From JAPUDQ01 sp964538665 (GTDB lineage: Bacteria; Patescibacteriota; Saccharimonadia; Saccharimonadales; Saccharimonadaceae), in contig CAZIEB010000022.1 of assembly GCA_964538665.1 (NCBI GenBank), forward strand, positions 1 to 12,320: 12,320 nucleotides of DNA, read 5' to 3'. Both the position numbers and the translations under genes were made by a program. How positions within the stretch are numbered: the first letter of the stretch is position 1; each line of letters starts with the position of its first letter. Below the pieces are notes generated by a model that ran no database searches, was not told where the DNA came from, and saw nothing but the letters and a program-made list of their open reading frames with translations. Positions 10,626-12,320 of this stretch are shown here, piece after piece.

Positions 10626-12285
10626 GTGTTTCGGTGATTTCTTTGGGCCATCCACGAGATGACAGTTGTTGCTGATACGGCTGTAGCTGCGGCGGAATAG
10701 AGTAGTGGCTACGGGTGGTTCTCGTGGTATGCGCTGTGGCCTGAGAGGTAGTATCTGACTGCGGAATTGTCTGTACTGACTCTAGGGAATCATCAGTTGG
10801 CCGTGACTCCGCAACTTCATGATGGGATTCGGGAGTGCGTCGTGAGCGTTGGATGCGGTTTGAGTACGACGCCCTTTGCTCTTTGAAAGCCATCCGAAAA
10901 TCTTGGTTGCGTTTTTTTGCTTTGATGACTGCGATCAAGCCATCTTTATCGATTTCGCCTCCCGAATACGCATAATTCAAATAGCGTCCATGCCCCACAT
11001 CGATACCTGCCGCTTCGTGCAGCAGCCGGGAGAGCGACCAAAACTGCACCGGTGTATCGTCGGGCTCGTGTGTTGACTCACGTGTCGGTGTTTCAGGTTT
11101 GGCGATGGTAGGCTCAGGAGCATTCTTTTGCTTGATATAGCTATCGATACGGGCAATCGTTGTCGGTAGGGCAGCAGGTGTGGTGGGCTCGGTTGTGCGA
11201 CGTGGCGGCTGCGGTGTGGTCTCGGCTGTCTCGACCACGAGCTGCATCCGCCTCATGATCTGTGGAGTCTCGATATGATTTGCGATATAGACAGGCGTCG
11301 GCAGTGCAATGGTGGGCTGAAATTCCCGTGTAACTCGTCCATCCAATTCATCCGGGGTAGTGGTGCGACTAGGCTCATCTGGGCGCAACTGCTCCTCGGG
11401 AGATTTCGGTTGTGGAGCCGTGGTTGGTTTCGGCGGCGGCTGTTGCCGCGTCTGGTAGGGTGCTGGCGGAGCTTGTGGACCGGGGCGCTGGCCAGATGGT
11501 GTTGGCTGATGTGGTGCCCGCTGGACAACTTTGACAAGCTTTGTGATAAACACGCCAAAGCGCTGCGAGCTCTCAGGCGTTTTGCGTGTGCGTGGCGTCG
11601 GTGATGGCTCGAGAGCTTGTTCTTTGCTATCCGGAGGCACAGTCTGCGGTGTTCGCCAATCTTGGCCAGGTGGTTGAGGTGTCTCGGGTGCAGTGCCCTC
11701 AGGTGACGGCTGGCTCGAGGGAGCTTCCGGTTCTTCGACGATAGTATCGTAGATTTGCTCGATTTCAGGCGGCATCAGATGGCGCGGATCCTCCAGCTTG
11801 TCTGACAGCAGCCCGATAAAATCAATGCTCGTCTTGATAGCTTTTTTCTCTGTTTTTGGGAGTGAAGGGGTTTTGAGAAAATGATCCAGCTGCAATAGCC
11901 GCTCGGCGACGAGTAGCTGCGCGACTTCGACACCTGTGAGTTGGCGACGTGTTTCGTCGGCGCGTAGTTGCTCTGCGTGTCTGCGTGAGCGCTCTAGTAG
12001 TCGCTGCCGCCAGCGTTTTTTGACTTTGCGGCGCGCATCGTCTTGTTCGTTCGGAGATGGTTCGATGACATCCCTTGCATGTATTTTGGCGGCTTTTTTG
12101 AGCTCTTTGTCGCGCTTTTTTTGCTCGACTTCGTCATCCGTCTCACGATCACGTCGAAAAATATCAAAAATAGAGCGTTTTCGTCGCTGCTGTTCTGGCT
12201 GAGGTTCGGGCGAACTATCGTTTTCGGGGGTGCGCCATAGGTACTCGCCGCGCCGTTCTATATTCTTGTCCTCATCGTCCTGCAT
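10570..12285 (-). CDS. Large proline-rich, C-terminally tail-anchored protein, unknown function
   Basis: 571 residues. The N-terminal part (about 1-180) is highly charged, with helical Lys/Arg/Glu runs (IFDIFRRDRETDD, ARRKVKKRWRQRLLERSRRH) and a compact hydrophobic helix region (QLLVAERLLQLDHFL and following). Residues about 180-420 are Pro/Thr/Gln-rich and probably disordered. A short ordered segment follows (about 430-495), with FWSLSRLLHEAAGIDVGHGRY and GEIDKDGLIAVIKAKKRN. The last 22 residues are a hydrophobic helix (TLIVVGLAVLGVAIAWLVG), which predicts an N-in, tail-anchored protein with no periplasmic domain. No known enzyme motif. The stop is TGA at 10572-10570, inside the end of truB. 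A TATACT box ends 6 nt before the ATG. Possibly a scaffold at the membrane, but that is a guess. Confidence 0.7.
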   Translation of the reverse strand: MQDDEDKNIERRGEYLWRTPENDSSPEPQPEQQRRKRSIFDIFRRDRETDDEVEQKKRDKELKKAAKIHARDVIEPSPNEQDDARRKVKKRWRQRLLERSRRHAEQLRADETRRQLTGVEVAQLLVAERLLQLDHFLKTPSLPKTEKKAIKTSIDFIGLLSDKLEDPRHLMPPEIEQIYDTIVEEPEAPSSQPSPEGTAPETPQPPGQDWRTPQTVPPDSKEQALEPSPTPRTRKTPESSQRFGVFITKLVKVVQRAPHQPTPSGQRPGPQAPPAPYQTRQQPPPKPTTAPQPKSPEEQLRPDEPSRTTTPDELDGRVTREFQPTIALPTPVYIANHIETPQIMRRMQLVVETAETTPQPPRRTTEPTTPAALPTTIARIDSYIKQKNAPEPTIAKPETPTRESTHEPDDTPVQFWSLSRLLHEAAGIDVGHGRYLNYAYSGGEIDKDGLIAVIKAKKRNQDFRMAFKEQRASYSNRIQRSRRTPESHHEVAESRPTDDSLESVQTIPQSDTTSQATAHTTRTTRSHYSIPPQLQPYQQQLSSRGWPKEITETLIVVGLAVLGVAIAWLVG

Positions 12286-12291
12286 GGCTAC

Positions 12292-12319
12292 AGTATATAA
12301 AACCGCCGCCCAATGTCCT
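12292..12319 (-). promoter_or_regulatory. Promoter of the tail-anchored protein gene, leaderless arrangement
   Basis: On the minus strand TATACT (12297-12292) is 6 nt from the ATG at 12285. AGGACA (12319-12314), 16 bp upstream, is a partial -35 match (GACA conserved). Initiation would fall at the ATG itself. Confidence 0.45.
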
Positions 12320-12320
12320 A

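Overview
The window looks like a chromosomal segment from a Candidate Phyla Radiation bacterium, most likely a Saccharibacteria (TM7) relative. This is inferred from gene content and style, not from a marker tree. Supporting signs are compact genes with very short or overlapping junctions, a small membrane-anchored protein of a type I recognise from CPR genomes directly upstream of mutM, a CPR-style secreted protein with MNFQGRL and GAMYYN/FRCY modules, a degenerate DHH protein with a proline-rich tail, and several promoters whose -10 box sits 6-9 nt before the ATG. TAA, TAG and TGA all end genes here, which argues against the UGA=Gly code of Gracilibacteria/Absconditabacteria.

Layout. 1-239 (-): 5' part of a membrane protein. 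240-585: repeat-rich spacer. 586-2409 (+): secreted modular surface protein, followed 3 bp later by a serine beta-lactamase/DD-peptidase-like gene (2413-3345) broken by one in-frame amber codon. 3338-3811 (-): small membrane-anchored protein of unknown function. 3922-5264 (+): CPR-type membrane protein plus mutM (Fpg glycosylase). 5400-6311 (+): holA (DNA polymerase III delta). 6394-6765 (-): rpsT (ribosomal protein S20), convergent with holA, with a clear terminator between them. 6766-7204: a 439-bp divergent regulatory spacer packed with repeats. 7205-9115 (+): DHH/NrnA-like protein. 9118-9807 (-): PIG-L/LmbE deacetylase. 9831-10625 (+): truB (tRNA pseudouridine-55 synthase). 10570-12285 (-): large proline-rich, C-terminally tail-anchored protein whose 3' end overlaps truB.

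The conserved genes are housekeeping: base-excision repair, replication clamp loading, ribosome assembly and tRNA modification. The others are mostly envelope-associated proteins. No tRNA, CRISPR array, insertion sequence or phage gene is visible.

The most unusual signal is a set of short tandem arrays with an exact 7-nt period. They occur in three spacers (near 282, 5281 and 6785-7121) and also inside coding DNA (mutM, the start of the DHH gene, and truB, where they match a roughly 28-residue insertion). Two sets form inverted pairs. One of these encloses the rpsT promoter and a GC-rich near-palindrome that also occurs twice at 381-439. A second notable signal is the rpsT leader, which can fold in two mutually exclusive ways, one of which hides the Shine-Dalgarno sequence. 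Two genes (the beta-lactamase-like gene and the tail of rpsT) carry single-base lesions whose surroundings still read as the original protein.
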